Below are positions 33,069 to 42,338 of a stretch of 64,000 nucleotides of DNA, in pieces (within the stretch, counting starts at the first letter, position 1; every line of letters starts with the position of its first letter). The translations under genes were made by a program, and so were the position numbers. This stretch comes from Maricaulis sp047308265 (GTDB lineage Bacteria > Pseudomonadota > Alphaproteobacteria > Caulobacterales > Maricaulaceae), in the NCBI RefSeq assembly GCF_047308265.1, contig NZ_JBKQWY010000001.1, positions 248,001 through 312,000 on the forward strand, written 5' to 3'. The notes under the pieces are model-generated. The model saw only the letters and a program-made list of their open reading frames with translations. It had not been told where the DNA came from and did no database searches.

Positions 33069-34066
33069 GCGAAACTCTCCTGGGCATAAGGACTGCGAAA
33101 ACGGGCACGAAATTCGCGCGGTGTGGTGCTCATCTGGCGTTGAAACGCCCGCTCCATGCGTTGCAGCGTGGCAAAGCCCGAGCGGCGAGCGATCTGGCCG
33201 AGCGGGGCATCCGTCTCCACCAGGTGAGAGCGGGCGCGATCAAGGCGCAGGCGCTCGACGAGTTGTGCGGGCGACAGACCGGTTTCGGACTGACAGAGCC
33301 GGGTCAGGGTTCTCCGGGACACATGCAACAGCTCACACAGATTATCGATCTGCCAGTCGGCTTCGGGTTCTCGGCGCACGGCAGAGAACAGGCGCGCCAG
33401 GCGCGTTTCACCCTCATCCTGGGCGGCCAGCTCGGCGGAGTACTGGCTCTGTCCACCGGAGCGGATGCGGGGCACGAGAATATTGCGGGCAATCGACAGC
33501 GCGGCTTCGCGGCCAAAATCCTGTTCGACCAGGGTCAGCGTCAGATCAATACCGGCGGTGACACCGGCTGATGTCCAAACCGGACCGTCCTGCACATATA
33601 GGGCATCGGAATCGACGCTCAGATCAGGGAAGGCGCGGGCCAGGCGCTGCGCAGCCCTCCAGTGCGTGGTCACGCGGCGTTGACGGGCTAAACCGCTTGC
33701 AGCCAAGAAAAACGTGCCTGAACAGACGGATATGCGCCGCTGGGCGCGTTGACCGGCTTCGGCTATGGAGCGTGTGAAGGTCTTGTCTGCGATCGCGGCG
33801 CCGATCTGGGGCTGGTCGCCGCCGACGCACACCAGGCTGTGCACGCCCTGTTCGGACTGGGCCAGGTCACAAAGCCGGTGCTCCGCCATAACCGTCAGGC
33901 CGTTGGCAGAGCGGATCTGACCCGTCTCGCGTGCGGCGACGCACAGTTCAAACCGTTTCTCCGGGTCCTTGCGCGCAGCGGCACTCAGAACCGTGAACGG
34001 GCCGGTGAGGTCGAGAAGTTCGAAACCGTCATAGATGACGAAACATATGCGCTGAGGTGAAGTCAT
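33065..34066 (-). CDS. GlxA family AraC-type transcriptional regulator
   Basis: The 333-residue product has an N-terminal DJ-1/PfpI domain (D-G-F-E-L-L-D-L-T-G-P near 13-23; Cys115 in S-V-C-S-G-T) and a C-terminal AraC double helix-turn-helix (H-V-S-R-R-T-L-T-R-L and I-A-R-R-S-G-F-A-T-L-Q-R-M-E-R-A-F). Regulators of this type often control catabolic genes next to them, and the four-base overlap with the isonitrile hydratase-like gene makes that gene the obvious target. The ligand is unknown. Confidence 0.92.
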   Translation of the reverse strand: MTSPQRICFVIYDGFELLDLTGPFTVLSAAARKDPEKRFELCVAARETGQIRSANGLTVMAEHRLCDLAQSEQGVHSLVCVGGDQPQIGAAIADKTFTRSIAEAGQRAQRRISVCSGTFFLAASGLARQRRVTTHWRAAQRLARAFPDLSVDSDALYVQDGPVWTSAGVTAGIDLTLTLVEQDFGREAALSIARNILVPRIRSGGQSQYSAELAAQDEGETRLARLFSAVRREPEADWQIDNLCELLHVSRRTLTRLCQSETGLSPAQLVERLRLDRARSHLVETDAPLGQIARRSGFATLQRMERAFQRQMSTTPREFRARFRSPYAQESFA

Positions 34067-34127
34067 GCTTCACCCTAACGCCGGATTGTCCTGGCCTTAA
34101 GTGACCAAAGCCGTCAATTTGGGCCAA

Positions 34128-34679
34128 TCAGCGCGGAGCGCGCTTGGCCAGGATGCGCTGAAGGGTCCGGCGGTGCATGTTCAAACGGCGCGCCGTTTCA
34201 GATACATTGTGATCGCACAGCTCGAACACGCGCTGAATATGCTCCCAGCGCACCCGGTCTGCCGACATTGGGTTTTCAGGCGGTTGCGGCTTGGTATCAG
34301 GCAAGGCGAGTAGGGCCTTGACGACGTCATCCGCGTCAGCCGGCTTGGAGAGATAGTCCACAGCACCGGCCTTCACAGCTGCGACAGCTGTGGCGATATT
34401 GCCGTATCCGGTCAGCATCACGACCCGGCAGTCTGCGCGGGCCTTGTGCAGGGTCTGGACCACTTCCAGGCCATCACCATCCTGCAGACGCAGGTCCAGA
34501 ACGGCGAAAGCGGGTGGATTGGCCACGGCCACTTCCTTGGCTTCATCCACGGAACCGACAGCGGAAACGACAAAGCCTCGTGCCGTCATGGCGCGTCCGA
34601 GACGCGTCCGGAAGGGCGCATCATCATCCAGAATCATCAGGGATTTGTCGTCGGGAAGTTCGTATTCGAGTTCGCTCAC
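34128..34679 (-). CDS. regA: redox response regulator RegA/PrrA/ActR
   Basis: The 183-residue product has a receiver domain with phospho-acceptor Asp62 (A-V-L-D-L-R-L) and acidic pocket D18-D20, then a Fis-type helix-turn-helix (V-S-E-T-A-R-R-L-N-M-H-R-R-T-L-Q-R-I-L). RegA controls respiration, carbon and nitrogen fixation and other redox-linked genes. It lies 42 bases after regB on the same strand, so the pair is an operon, and senC is nearby. The linker before the HTH contains several prolines, as in this family. Confidence 0.95.
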   Translation of the reverse strand: MSELEYELPDDKSLMILDDDAPFRTRLGRAMTARGFVVSAVGSVDEAKEVAVANPPAFAVLDLRLQDGDGLEVVQTLHKARADCRVVMLTGYGNIATAVAAVKAGAVDYLSKPADADDVVKALLALPDTKPQPPENPMSADRVRWEHIQRVFELCDHNVSETARRLNMHRRTLQRILAKRAPR

Positions 34680-34721
34680 CGTGTTACCTCTAAGCCGAGT
34701 TCTTCGATCAGTTTGATTATT

Positions 34722-36044
34722 TTAGCGGACGATAGGTGCCGCCTCCACCCGTTTGCGCGGCCAGCGCATCAACACGCGGGCTCCGCCTTGCTGGCCGGCA
34801 TTCTCGAAACGCACCTGGCCGCCTACGCGTTCTGTCATGGTCTTGGCGATAAACACGCCCAGTCCCAGACCGCCCTGGCCGACAATACCCGGCCGTGTGG
34901 TGACATAGGGTTCGCCGATCTTGGACAGGATATCGGCCGAGAAACCCGGCCCGTCATCCTCAATGCGCACCGTGATGGTCTCGCTATCCCAGCTGGCTTC
35001 GATGATCACGCGTGTATCGGCGAAGTCGACTGCATTCTCGATGAAATTCCCCAGCCCGTAGAGCAGTTCACCCTGCCGCTGGAGTACGGGCGGCGACCCA
35101 CTTGAGCTCGTATCGAGCCGCACCTCCAGCTGCGGGCCCAACCCGCGCAGCGGTGCGGCTGCTTCTTCAAGGGCCGCGTCCAGTTCCAGACGGTCATGCC
35201 GTTCATCGCTGGCGGCCCGCTCCTCGCCCAGGCGTTTGAGAATATCCCGGCAGCGTTTGGCTTGGGTGACCAGCAGTTCGGCATCCTCCTTGAGCAGGGG
35301 ATCGTCCTTCATCTCGCGCAACATTTCCTTGGCGGTGAGCTGGATGGTCGCCAGGGGCGTACCCAGCTCGTGGGCTGCAGCGGCAGCGAGGGCGCCAAGC
35401 GCGGACAGGCGTTGTTCCCGCGAGAGAACGGACTGGGTTGCGGCCAGAGCGGTCGCCATGCGACGGCCCTCGCTGGTGATGCGCCAGGAATAGATGGCGG
35501 TAAAGGCGACCGCGATAAAGATCGCGATCCACAGGCCCAGCAGGTAAAAGCCCGGCAGGTCCAGTGAACCGCCATCCAGCCAGGGCAAAGGCAAACTCCA
35601 GAACCACATGCCCAGCGTCCCCAGCAAGGCGGTTGCGGCCACACCTGCGGACCAGCGTGCGGGCATGGTGGCCACGGCAATGGTTACGGGCGCGACCAGC
35701 ATCACAACGAAGGGGTTTTGCAGCCCGCCAGTCAGCGTCAGAAGGGCGCACATCTGCAGGACATCAAATCCCAGTTGCAGGAAGACTTCCCATTCCTTGG
35801 CGAATCGTTGCGGCGGGACGGCCAAAGTAAGCCAGGTATTGATCCAGGCGCTGACGAGAATCACCCCGAAACAGAAGCCGATCGGCAGGGTGAAGCCCAA
35901 AACATAGTGAACTAACACAACCGTGACAGTTTGCCCTGCAATCGCCAGCCAGCGCAGCATGGCCAGGGTTCGCAGGCGTAAGCGACCGAAAACAGGTGTT
36001 AAATGCGCATCGGCACCGTATGGATCCCAGTCTGCTTGGCTCAT
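34722..36044 (-). CDS. regB: redox sensor histidine kinase RegB/PrrB/ActS
   Basis: The 440-residue product has six membrane segments (about 28-185), the quinone-sensing motif G-G-L-Q-N-P-F at 106-112, phospho-acceptor His225 (A-A-A-H-E-L-G-T-P) and the redox-active Cys265 (K-R-C-R-D-I-L), then the ATPase domain (D-D-G-P-G-F-S, G-L-G-L-G-V-F). With the start at 36044 the His and Cys numbers equal those of Rhodobacter capsulatus RegB (225 and 265), which supports this start; ATG at 36074 or 36101 would lengthen it. It signals to RegA and is divergent from senC. Confidence 0.95.
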   Translation of the reverse strand: MSQADWDPYGADAHLTPVFGRLRLRTLAMLRWLAIAGQTVTVVLVHYVLGFTLPIGFCFGVILVSAWINTWLTLAVPPQRFAKEWEVFLQLGFDVLQMCALLTLTGGLQNPFVVMLVAPVTIAVATMPARWSAGVAATALLGTLGMWFWSLPLPWLDGGSLDLPGFYLLGLWIAIFIAVAFTAIYSWRITSEGRRMATALAATQSVLSREQRLSALGALAAAAAHELGTPLATIQLTAKEMLREMKDDPLLKEDAELLVTQAKRCRDILKRLGEERAASDERHDRLELDAALEEAAAPLRGLGPQLEVRLDTSSSGSPPVLQRQGELLYGLGNFIENAVDFADTRVIIEASWDSETITVRIEDDGPGFSADILSKIGEPYVTTRPGIVGQGGLGLGVFIAKTMTERVGGQVRFENAGQQGGARVLMRWPRKRVEAAPIVR

Positions 36045-36178
36045 TCTCGTCCACTTTCCTGAATGGGTATTCATATCACCGCATGGACTCGCGTCGTGCA
36101 AATGTTACATTTCGCGCATGCAACATGCCTCGGACAGCCGAATCCCCTGCTGTCCGGTCTAATAGATGGAACGCGTTC

Positions 36179-36817
36179 ATGTCACGTAATTGGCTCTGGC
36201 TTCTCATCGCCGCTCCGATGGTGATGGTTTTGACCTTCATGAGTCTGATGATTCTCGACAGAGATCGCTCCGACTCCGCACGCCCGGCTGTCCGGGTCAG
36301 TGGAGAAGCGGATATCGGTGGCCCTTTCACGCTGGTCGACCACACTGGTCGCACGGTGACCGAAGCCGATTTCCTGGGGCGACCCATGCTGATCTATTTC
36401 GGATACACCTACTGTCCTGACGTATGCCCCTTCTCCCTGCAAATCATGGACGGCGCACTGCGACAAATGGATCCGGAGGATGCGGCGCGCATTCAGCCGG
36501 TCCTGATTTCCATCGATCCGGAACGCGATACGGTTGATTCCATGGCGGCCTATGTTGCCTCCCCTGCCTTTCCGGACGGATTGGTCGGGCTCACCGGGTC
36601 CACCGAACAGGTGGCGGCGGTGTTGTCAGAATACCGGGTCGTAGCCCAACGGGCTGAGGACGACCAATCCAATGATTATCTTATGGATCACAGCTCCTTC
36701 CTTTACCTTATGGATTCCCAAGGGAAATTCGCCGACGTCTTTCCTCATGGTACCAGTACGGGCGATCTTGCCGCTCGGCTTCAAGACTTCCTTGAGACTG
36801 ATGAGGCATCCTCCTGA
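36179..36817 (+). CDS. senC: SCO1/SenC/PrrC copper chaperone
   Basis: The 212-residue product has one N-terminal membrane anchor (about 5-26) and a thioredoxin-like domain with Cys79 and Cys83 (Y-C-P-D-V-C-P) and the copper-ligand His172 (M-D-H-S-S-F). SenC inserts copper into the CuA site of cytochrome c oxidase and feeds redox state to RegB. The gene is divergent from regB over 134 bases, as in purple bacteria. ATG 36179 places the membrane anchor at the N-terminus. Confidence 0.93.
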   Translation: MSRNWLWLLIAAPMVMVLTFMSLMILDRDRSDSARPAVRVSGEADIGGPFTLVDHTGRTVTEADFLGRPMLIYFGYTYCPDVCPFSLQIMDGALRQMDPEDAARIQPVLISIDPERDTVDSMAAYVASPAFPDGLVGLTGSTEQVAAVLSEYRVVAQRAEDDQSNDYLMDHSSFLYLMDSQGKFADVFPHGTSTGDLAARLQDFLETDEASS

Positions 36818-36869
36818 ACACGGTGGCGAGCTGAACAAGCGCGCCTGGTGGCGCGGTGTGGAGTAGCGA

Positions 36870-38159
36870 ATGCTGTACAGCATGTATGAAATGAGCCGAC
36901 TGGCGATGACGCCCTGGCGTGCCGCAGCGGCGTCAACCAAACGGACGCTGGAAGCGCCCTGGAATCCGATGGGCGATACCATCGCCGGCCGGACCATGGT
37001 GGCGGCCGCCGATCTGTTTGAAAGTGTGACCCGGCGTTATGGCAAGCCGGAATGGATGCTTGACCAGGTCATGATCGAGGGCGTGGACGTTCCGGTTGTC
37101 GAGACCATTGTGTGGGAGAAGCCCTGGTGCAAGCTCCTGCATTTCGAGCGCGAAGAGAGCGGATTGCGCGCTGCGCGGGGCGAGCGAGAGGACCCGAAAG
37201 TCCTGTTCGTGGCGCCGATGTCCGGTCACTATGCCACCCTCCTGCGGGGCACGGTGGACGCCTTCCTGCCCGACAGTGAGGTTTATATCACGGATTGGTC
37301 CGATGCCCGCATGGTGCCGATGTCTGACGGTCGTTTCGACCTGAATGACTTCGTCGACTATGTGCGCGAGATGATCGCGTTCTTGGGCCCCGATGTTCAT
37401 GTGGTGGCTGTATGCCAGCCCGGACCGCCGACACTGGCCGCGATTGCCTGTATGGCGCATGAGCAGGATCCGTCGCGTCCCGCCACGATGACATTCATGG
37501 GGTCGCCGATCGACACGCGTCTTTCCCCGACCGTGCCGAACAAGCTGGCAGAAGAAAAACCTTATGAGTGGTTTGCCGGCAATCTGGTGCACTCCGTTCC
37601 GATGCCCTACCCAGGCGCCATGCGTCGGGTCTATCCGGGCTTTCTTCAACTGGCCGGATTCATGAACATGAATCTGGATCGTCATGTTGATGCGCACTGG
37701 AATTTCTTCAATCAGCTGGTTGAGGGCGATGGAGACAGCGCCGACAAGCACCGCACATTCTATGATGAATACCTTGCGGTGATGGACCTTTCGGAGGAAT
37801 TCTACCTCCAGACGATCAAGGATGTATTTCAGGACCACGCCCTGCCGTTGGGCACGTTTGACCATCGCGGCTGGACCGTGAACCCAGCGGAGATCACTGA
37901 TACGGCGCTGCTGACGGTTGAGGGCGAGAAGGACGATATCTCCGGTATTGGCCAGACCCAGGCGGCTCACACCCTGTGCAGCAATCTGCCGGAGGGTCTT
38001 CGGGAGGACTATATCCAGCCGGGTGTCGGCCATTATGGTGTGTTCAATGGACGACGCTTCCGCGAACAGATCGCTCCGCGGATGAAAGCCTTCATGAAGG
38101 AGCAGGGCGCCCAGGCACTGGCGCGTCGCAAATCTCGAAAAACTCGCAAGGCCAGCTAG
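36870..38159 (+). CDS. phaZ: intracellular polyhydroxyalkanoate depolymerase PhaZ
   Basis: PhaZ mobilises stored polyhydroxybutyrate granules. The 429-residue product matches the intracellular type with a cysteine nucleophile: V-A-V-C-Q-P-G-P-P, Cys182 (Ralstonia PhaZ1 uses Cys183), and the catalytic His near the C-terminus in P-G-V-G-H-Y-G-V-F-N. There is no signal peptide, consistent with a cytosolic granule enzyme. GGAG lies six bases before the ATG. It follows senC by 52 bases and ends at an intrinsic terminator. Confidence 0.95.
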   Translation: MLYSMYEMSRLAMTPWRAAAASTKRTLEAPWNPMGDTIAGRTMVAAADLFESVTRRYGKPEWMLDQVMIEGVDVPVVETIVWEKPWCKLLHFEREESGLRAARGEREDPKVLFVAPMSGHYATLLRGTVDAFLPDSEVYITDWSDARMVPMSDGRFDLNDFVDYVREMIAFLGPDVHVVAVCQPGPPTLAAIACMAHEQDPSRPATMTFMGSPIDTRLSPTVPNKLAEEKPYEWFAGNLVHSVPMPYPGAMRRVYPGFLQLAGFMNMNLDRHVDAHWNFFNQLVEGDGDSADKHRTFYDEYLAVMDLSEEFYLQTIKDVFQDHALPLGTFDHRGWTVNPAEITDTALLTVEGEKDDISGIGQTQAAHTLCSNLPEGLREDYIQPGVGHYGVFNGRRFREQIAPRMKAFMKEQGAQALARRKSRKTRKAS

Positions 38160-38192
38160 AGCGTCTTCTCAGACAGAGAACGCGATCAAACA

Positions 38193-38222
38193 AAAAAGCC
38201 CGGCCAATGGCCGGGCTTTTCA
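38193..38222 (+). terminator. Rho-independent terminator of phaZ
   Basis: AAAAGCCCGGCC, loop AAT, GGCCGGGCTTTT is a perfect stem flanked by A and T runs, so it can work in both directions. On the minus strand it lies beyond the end of the 536-residue lipoprotein gene. Confidence 0.9.
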
Positions 38223-38240
38223 TGTCAGGGGAATGAGCCC

Positions 38241-39851
38241 TTATTGTTCTTGCGTGATGGTCAGGCCCAGCGCATTGATATCCAGAGTGTTGGACATGCC
38301 ATCCTGAACAACTTCGCCGATGGAATAGGGCGTGTCGGGTTCCGAAGCGATCCGCAGTGTCCCGCCATTGGTGATGAAACTCATCAGCGCCGGGGTCAGC
38401 TGGCTGGATACTTCACGCGGGATGGCATCGCCCGCGCCCATCATCGAAATCATCACAAGCGCTGACATTTGAGCCCGCATCTCTTCTGCCGTCAGGCCTT
38501 GTTCTGCACCTGCCAAGGTGAAGGCGCGCTCCAGCAGGGAGTTGTCCTCAAGCTGGATGTCCAGCCGGTTGAGGTGGAGCAGTTCCAGATCTGACAGTGT
38601 CACATCGAGCGGAACCTCGTCCTGTTCCAGCCCATACTCGGCCATGGTGGCGCCGTTGGCATCCTGATAGGCGAGATAACCGGAGAAATCCTGGTCGATC
38701 GTGATGCGCAGACCGTCCTCCAGCTCGATAATGCCTGGACGCACGCTGTAATAGCGGTCATTGACCGTATCAATGCGGGCTTCATATGAGGCTGTCAGCG
38801 ACATCTCGTCATAGCCCAGCCCATCGAGAGCTTCGGCCAGTTCGGTCGCTTCCTGAGACGACCCCTCAGCGCCCAGGGTCAGTGCGCCCAGTTCCATGCG
38901 CTCTGTGACGATATCGCCGTTGATTTCATACCCAGAGCGCAGCGCATCCATGGCAATCACAATGCCGCTGGCATTCATAGCGATATCGTCCAGTTGCCAG
39001 GATCGGTACACTTCCCAGGGACGGCTCTGGAATTGGCCGACGAATTCGGCAGTGATGTTTTCAATGGCAGACTCGACGCGTTCATCATCGCCTTTGAGAG
39101 CCGCCGCTGTCGTGCCTTGCATCAACGGGATCAGTGAACGTGTTGCCAGTCCGGACAAGGTGGCCGCACCAACCGAGAGGCTGACCGGTGTGTCATCTTC
39201 CGTGGCGGACAGGTAGAAATCGCTCAGTTCCAGCTCGCCCAGCCCGGTCTCAAGGTCATGATCAATACCCATGCGATCAAGCCGGATCGCAACATCTGAA
39301 GCCTCGGCGTCTTTTGTGGCGGGTGTGTTGGCGACTAGCTCCAGATCCTCGATCGCGAGCGTACGGAATGTATATGCCGAAATATCCACCGACTCGTCTT
39401 CGAAACTACTGCCGGAGAACAGGAAACCGATATCATTGGCCATCATCGCATTGGGTTGGTCCACAATGATGCGGCGAATGCTCAACTCACTGTCTTCGTC
39501 CTGCATGCTGATCTGGTTGAGTGTAAGGCCGTCCAGTTCCAGCATGTCGCCCGCACCTAGACGGGGTGCCGTTACGATCATTTCCGCGACCCGAACCGGG
39601 GCCGGGAGCGTGCCTTCATCGTCTGCTTCCGCCTGGAAAACGACATCCCGAAACACCGCCTGATTGTCCGAGACGTCGAGGGTGGCATAGGTGATGTTCG
39701 GATTGATATCACCGAACAGGCCCATCTCCGACAGCGCCGTTTCGGCTTGAGTCTGAGTGACCCGAACATTGGACGTGTTTTGATTGTCTTCCGGTGAACA
39801 CGCGGCCAACAGGGCGGCACTGGCAAGTCCGGACAAAAGAAGATGTTTCAT
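38241..39851 (-). CDS. large hypothetical lipoprotein
   Basis: The 536-residue product has a lipoprotein signal (L-L-A-A-C, Cys18 after the start at 39851) and no recognised domain. The body is acidic and rich in Leu, Glu, Asp and Ser, with repeated segments of the type L-E-L-D-G-L-T-L and I-E-D-L-E-L, compatible with a long beta-structure. It is preceded by GAGGGGGATTG, a good ribosome site, and follows the class A PBP gene on the same strand after 129 bases. It is probably anchored to the outer or inner membrane facing the periplasm. Function unknown. Confidence 0.8.
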   Translation of the reverse strand: MKHLLLSGLASAALLAACSPEDNQNTSNVRVTQTQAETALSEMGLFGDINPNITYATLDVSDNQAVFRDVVFQAEADDEGTLPAPVRVAEMIVTAPRLGAGDMLELDGLTLNQISMQDEDSELSIRRIIVDQPNAMMANDIGFLFSGSSFEDESVDISAYTFRTLAIEDLELVANTPATKDAEASDVAIRLDRMGIDHDLETGLGELELSDFYLSATEDDTPVSLSVGAATLSGLATRSLIPLMQGTTAAALKGDDERVESAIENITAEFVGQFQSRPWEVYRSWQLDDIAMNASGIVIAMDALRSGYEINGDIVTERMELGALTLGAEGSSQEATELAEALDGLGYDEMSLTASYEARIDTVNDRYYSVRPGIIELEDGLRITIDQDFSGYLAYQDANGATMAEYGLEQDEVPLDVTLSDLELLHLNRLDIQLEDNSLLERAFTLAGAEQGLTAEEMRAQMSALVMISMMGAGDAIPREVSSQLTPALMSFITNGGTLRIASEPDTPYSIGEVVQDGMSNTLDINALGLTITQEQ

Positions 39852-39980
39852 GCAATCCCCCTCAGAAGTGCTCACAGCGAGCAAGGTGCTGGCACGCACT
39901 CTAACAGGGGAAATGTGACAGGTCTGCGGCCTGAACCGGTCTGGCAGCAGGGAAAATGATCCTGGCTGTCCCACCTTCCA

Positions 39981-41984
39981 CTAGCCGCCGATGGCCGAGA
40001 GCAGGGCGCCGATCGGGTCTTCGGGATCGTCGACCGGCTCGGAGCGCGTCTCCCCTGCCGGAGCAGGATCCGATGGTGTTGTTTGCTCGATCAGATCGGC
40101 GAGGTCCGGCGTATAAATCGGTGTGATCTCGGCGGGCACATCCCGCAGATAGGCCGAGAAGATCCGCGCCGGAGGGCCGCCGCCTGTGGCGCGGTCGGTC
40201 GGTGAGTTGTCATCATTGCCGGTCCAGACAACAGTGACAACACCGCGCCCGTATCCGGCAAACCAGGCATCGCGGAAATCATTCGTGGTTCCGGTCTTGC
40301 CGCCGGCTTGTTCGCCGGGCAAGGCGGCACGTCGTCCGGTGCCTTCACGCACCGTCGTTTCGAGCAGATCACGCATGAGAGCCAGATTGCGCGGAGAGAG
40401 GACAACCGGGCCGGGCTGGGGATCCTGTTCGAAGATGACCGTATCGCCTCGTTCAACCCGGCGCAGCCCATAGGGCAATTCGCTGTGGCCACCATTGGCG
40501 AAGGGCAGATAGGCACGCGCGAGTTCGAAGGGGGTTACCTCATAAGCGCCCAGTGCCAAAGCCCGGTCCACCTGGAGCCGGCTCTCGATGCCGAACCGGT
40601 GGGCCAGTCGTTCGACATGGCCGCGACCAGTCTCCTCGGTGATCCGCACAGCAACCATGTTGGACGAGCGTGAAAACGCCTCGCGCAGGCTCATGGGACC
40701 ACGATATTCGTTGTTATAGTTCTGCGGAGACCAATCGCCGATCGTGATCGGCTCATCTTCTCGGATATCCTCGGGCGTCAGACCGGCCTCGAAGGCGGAG
40801 GCATAGACAAAGGCCTTGAACGCCGAGCCGGGTTGTCGGTGGGCCAGCACCGCCCGGTTGTACTGGCTGGAGGCATAATTGCGCCCGCCGACCATGACCC
40901 GTATCGCTCCGTCCGGGGCGAGGCTGACAACCGCACCCTGGCTGGCACCGGCATGGGTGTCGGGGTTGACCAGTACGGTCTCAAGCGCGGTTTCGGCGGC
41001 GCTCTGCATGTCGATGTCTAAGGTGGTGTAGACATGCAGGCTGTCCGGCTGGTCGCCGGAAATCGCGCGAACCTGGTCGGTCAGGTAGTCGATGAAATAC
41101 TGTGCACCGGGAGATGAGGCGATGCGGGACACCCGGATGGGTGTGGAGGCGGCGGTGACGCGTTCCTGGGGTGAAATCCGACCGGTCTGGGCCATCAGAT
41201 CGAGAACGACGGTCGCGCGGGCTGCTGCCCGTTCGGCATCATTGACCGGAGAGTATCGTGAGGGTGCTTTCAAGAGACCGGCCAGAAGGGCTGCCTCGCC
41301 CAGAGTGACCTGGGAGGCCGACTTGCCAAAATAGCGCAGGGAGGCCGCTTCGATACCCCAGGCACCGGAGCCGAAATAGACCCGGTTGAGATAGAGTTCG
41401 AGAATTTCGTCCTTGGTGAAACGCTGTTCCAGCTGGAAGGCGAGGATCATCTCCTCGACCTTGCGTTCCACTGTGCGATCAGGGCTCAGGAATAGGTTCT
41501 TGGCCAATTGCTGGGTCAGGGTTGAGCCGCCCTGAACAACCCGGCCAGCCCGTATATTGGCCACAAGGGCCCGGCCTGTACCGATCACGTCCACGCCGGG
41601 ATGGCTGTAGAAACGCCGGTCCTCGACCGCCAGGACGGCGTCAATGAGATAGTCGGGAAGATCGTCCAGGGCTGCAATACGACCATGGGCGGCACCACGA
41701 CGGGCGATCACTCGGTCATGCCGGTCATAAAAGGTGATCCGCGAGGAACGTTCGACTTCTGCCAAGCGGTCAATATCGGGCAAGTCGCGCGCGACCCACA
41801 AGACCCAGCCGGTGAGTATGAGCCCCAGAACCAGGCCGAGTTGAAGACCGCGCTTGATCAGGCGGCCCAGAAGTCCGGGACGACGGGCGGCGCGGCGGCG
41901 CGCGGCGGCACGACGACGCGTCCGGGTGCGGGTTGTGGAACGCTCCCGGGACAAACGGCTTTGACGATTGGTCTTGCGTGCCAT
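39981..41984 (-). CDS. class A penicillin-binding protein (PBP1 family)
   Basis: This bifunctional peptidoglycan synthase has a very basic N-terminus (residues 1-45, Arg-rich), one membrane anchor (about 46-66), a glycosyltransferase domain with Glu121 (A-V-E-D-R-R-F-Y-S-H-P-G) and a transpeptidase domain with Ser387-xx-Lys390 (P-G-S-A-F-K), SxN at 440-442 and K-T-G at 563-565. At 667 residues it is shorter than E. coli PBP1a and lacks an obvious OB insertion, nearer the 2A/1C-like types of alphaproteobacteria. It is divergent from a small lipoprotein gene. Confidence 0.94.
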   Translation of the reverse strand: MARKTNRQSRLSRERSTTRTRTRRRAAARRRAARRPGLLGRLIKRGLQLGLVLGLILTGWVLWVARDLPDIDRLAEVERSSRITFYDRHDRVIARRGAAHGRIAALDDLPDYLIDAVLAVEDRRFYSHPGVDVIGTGRALVANIRAGRVVQGGSTLTQQLAKNLFLSPDRTVERKVEEMILAFQLEQRFTKDEILELYLNRVYFGSGAWGIEAASLRYFGKSASQVTLGEAALLAGLLKAPSRYSPVNDAERAAARATVVLDLMAQTGRISPQERVTAASTPIRVSRIASSPGAQYFIDYLTDQVRAISGDQPDSLHVYTTLDIDMQSAAETALETVLVNPDTHAGASQGAVVSLAPDGAIRVMVGGRNYASSQYNRAVLAHRQPGSAFKAFVYASAFEAGLTPEDIREDEPITIGDWSPQNYNNEYRGPMSLREAFSRSSNMVAVRITEETGRGHVERLAHRFGIESRLQVDRALALGAYEVTPFELARAYLPFANGGHSELPYGLRRVERGDTVIFEQDPQPGPVVLSPRNLALMRDLLETTVREGTGRRAALPGEQAGGKTGTTNDFRDAWFAGYGRGVVTVVWTGNDDNSPTDRATGGGPPARIFSAYLRDVPAEITPIYTPDLADLIEQTTPSDPAPAGETRSEPVDDPEDPIGALLSAIGG

Positions 41985-42137
41985 TCCGGCGCTCTCCCTG
42001 TCGGGTTGTTGTGCCCGTATCAGGGTTAAGGTGCGGTGAATCCGGCCTGTCCGGAAAAGCGCTCAAACCGGCATGCACTCCCTTGTCATGACCGGTGCGC
42101 TCCCACACAATGACGGTCTGCTTGTGAGGGTGAGTTC

Positions 42138-42338
42138 ATGTCCAACAAACGTCGTCTTGTGCGTGTCGCCGGCCTGGTGCTGGCCGGCATCATGTCTGCC
42201 AGCCTGTCTGCGTGTGCGATCTATGAAGGCACGGATGCGGTTTGTCCCAATGGCGACCCAAATGCTGATAACTGGCCTTATTGCGGACCCGCTTCTCCGG
42301 GCGGTTATCAGCCGACACAGGATCCGGTCTACGGCTGA
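42138..42338 (+). CDS. small hypothetical lipoprotein
   Basis: The 66-residue product has a signal peptide with lipobox L-S-A-C (Cys26) and a mature part of only about 40 residues rich in Pro, Gly, Asn and Tyr with two further cysteines. GGGTGAG lies upstream of the ATG. It is divergent from the PBP gene and its 3' end overlaps the convergent antiporter gene by ten bases. No family recognised. Confidence 0.7.
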   Translation: MSNKRRLVRVAGLVLAGIMSASLSACAIYEGTDAVCPNGDPNADNWPYCGPASPGGYQPTQDPVYG

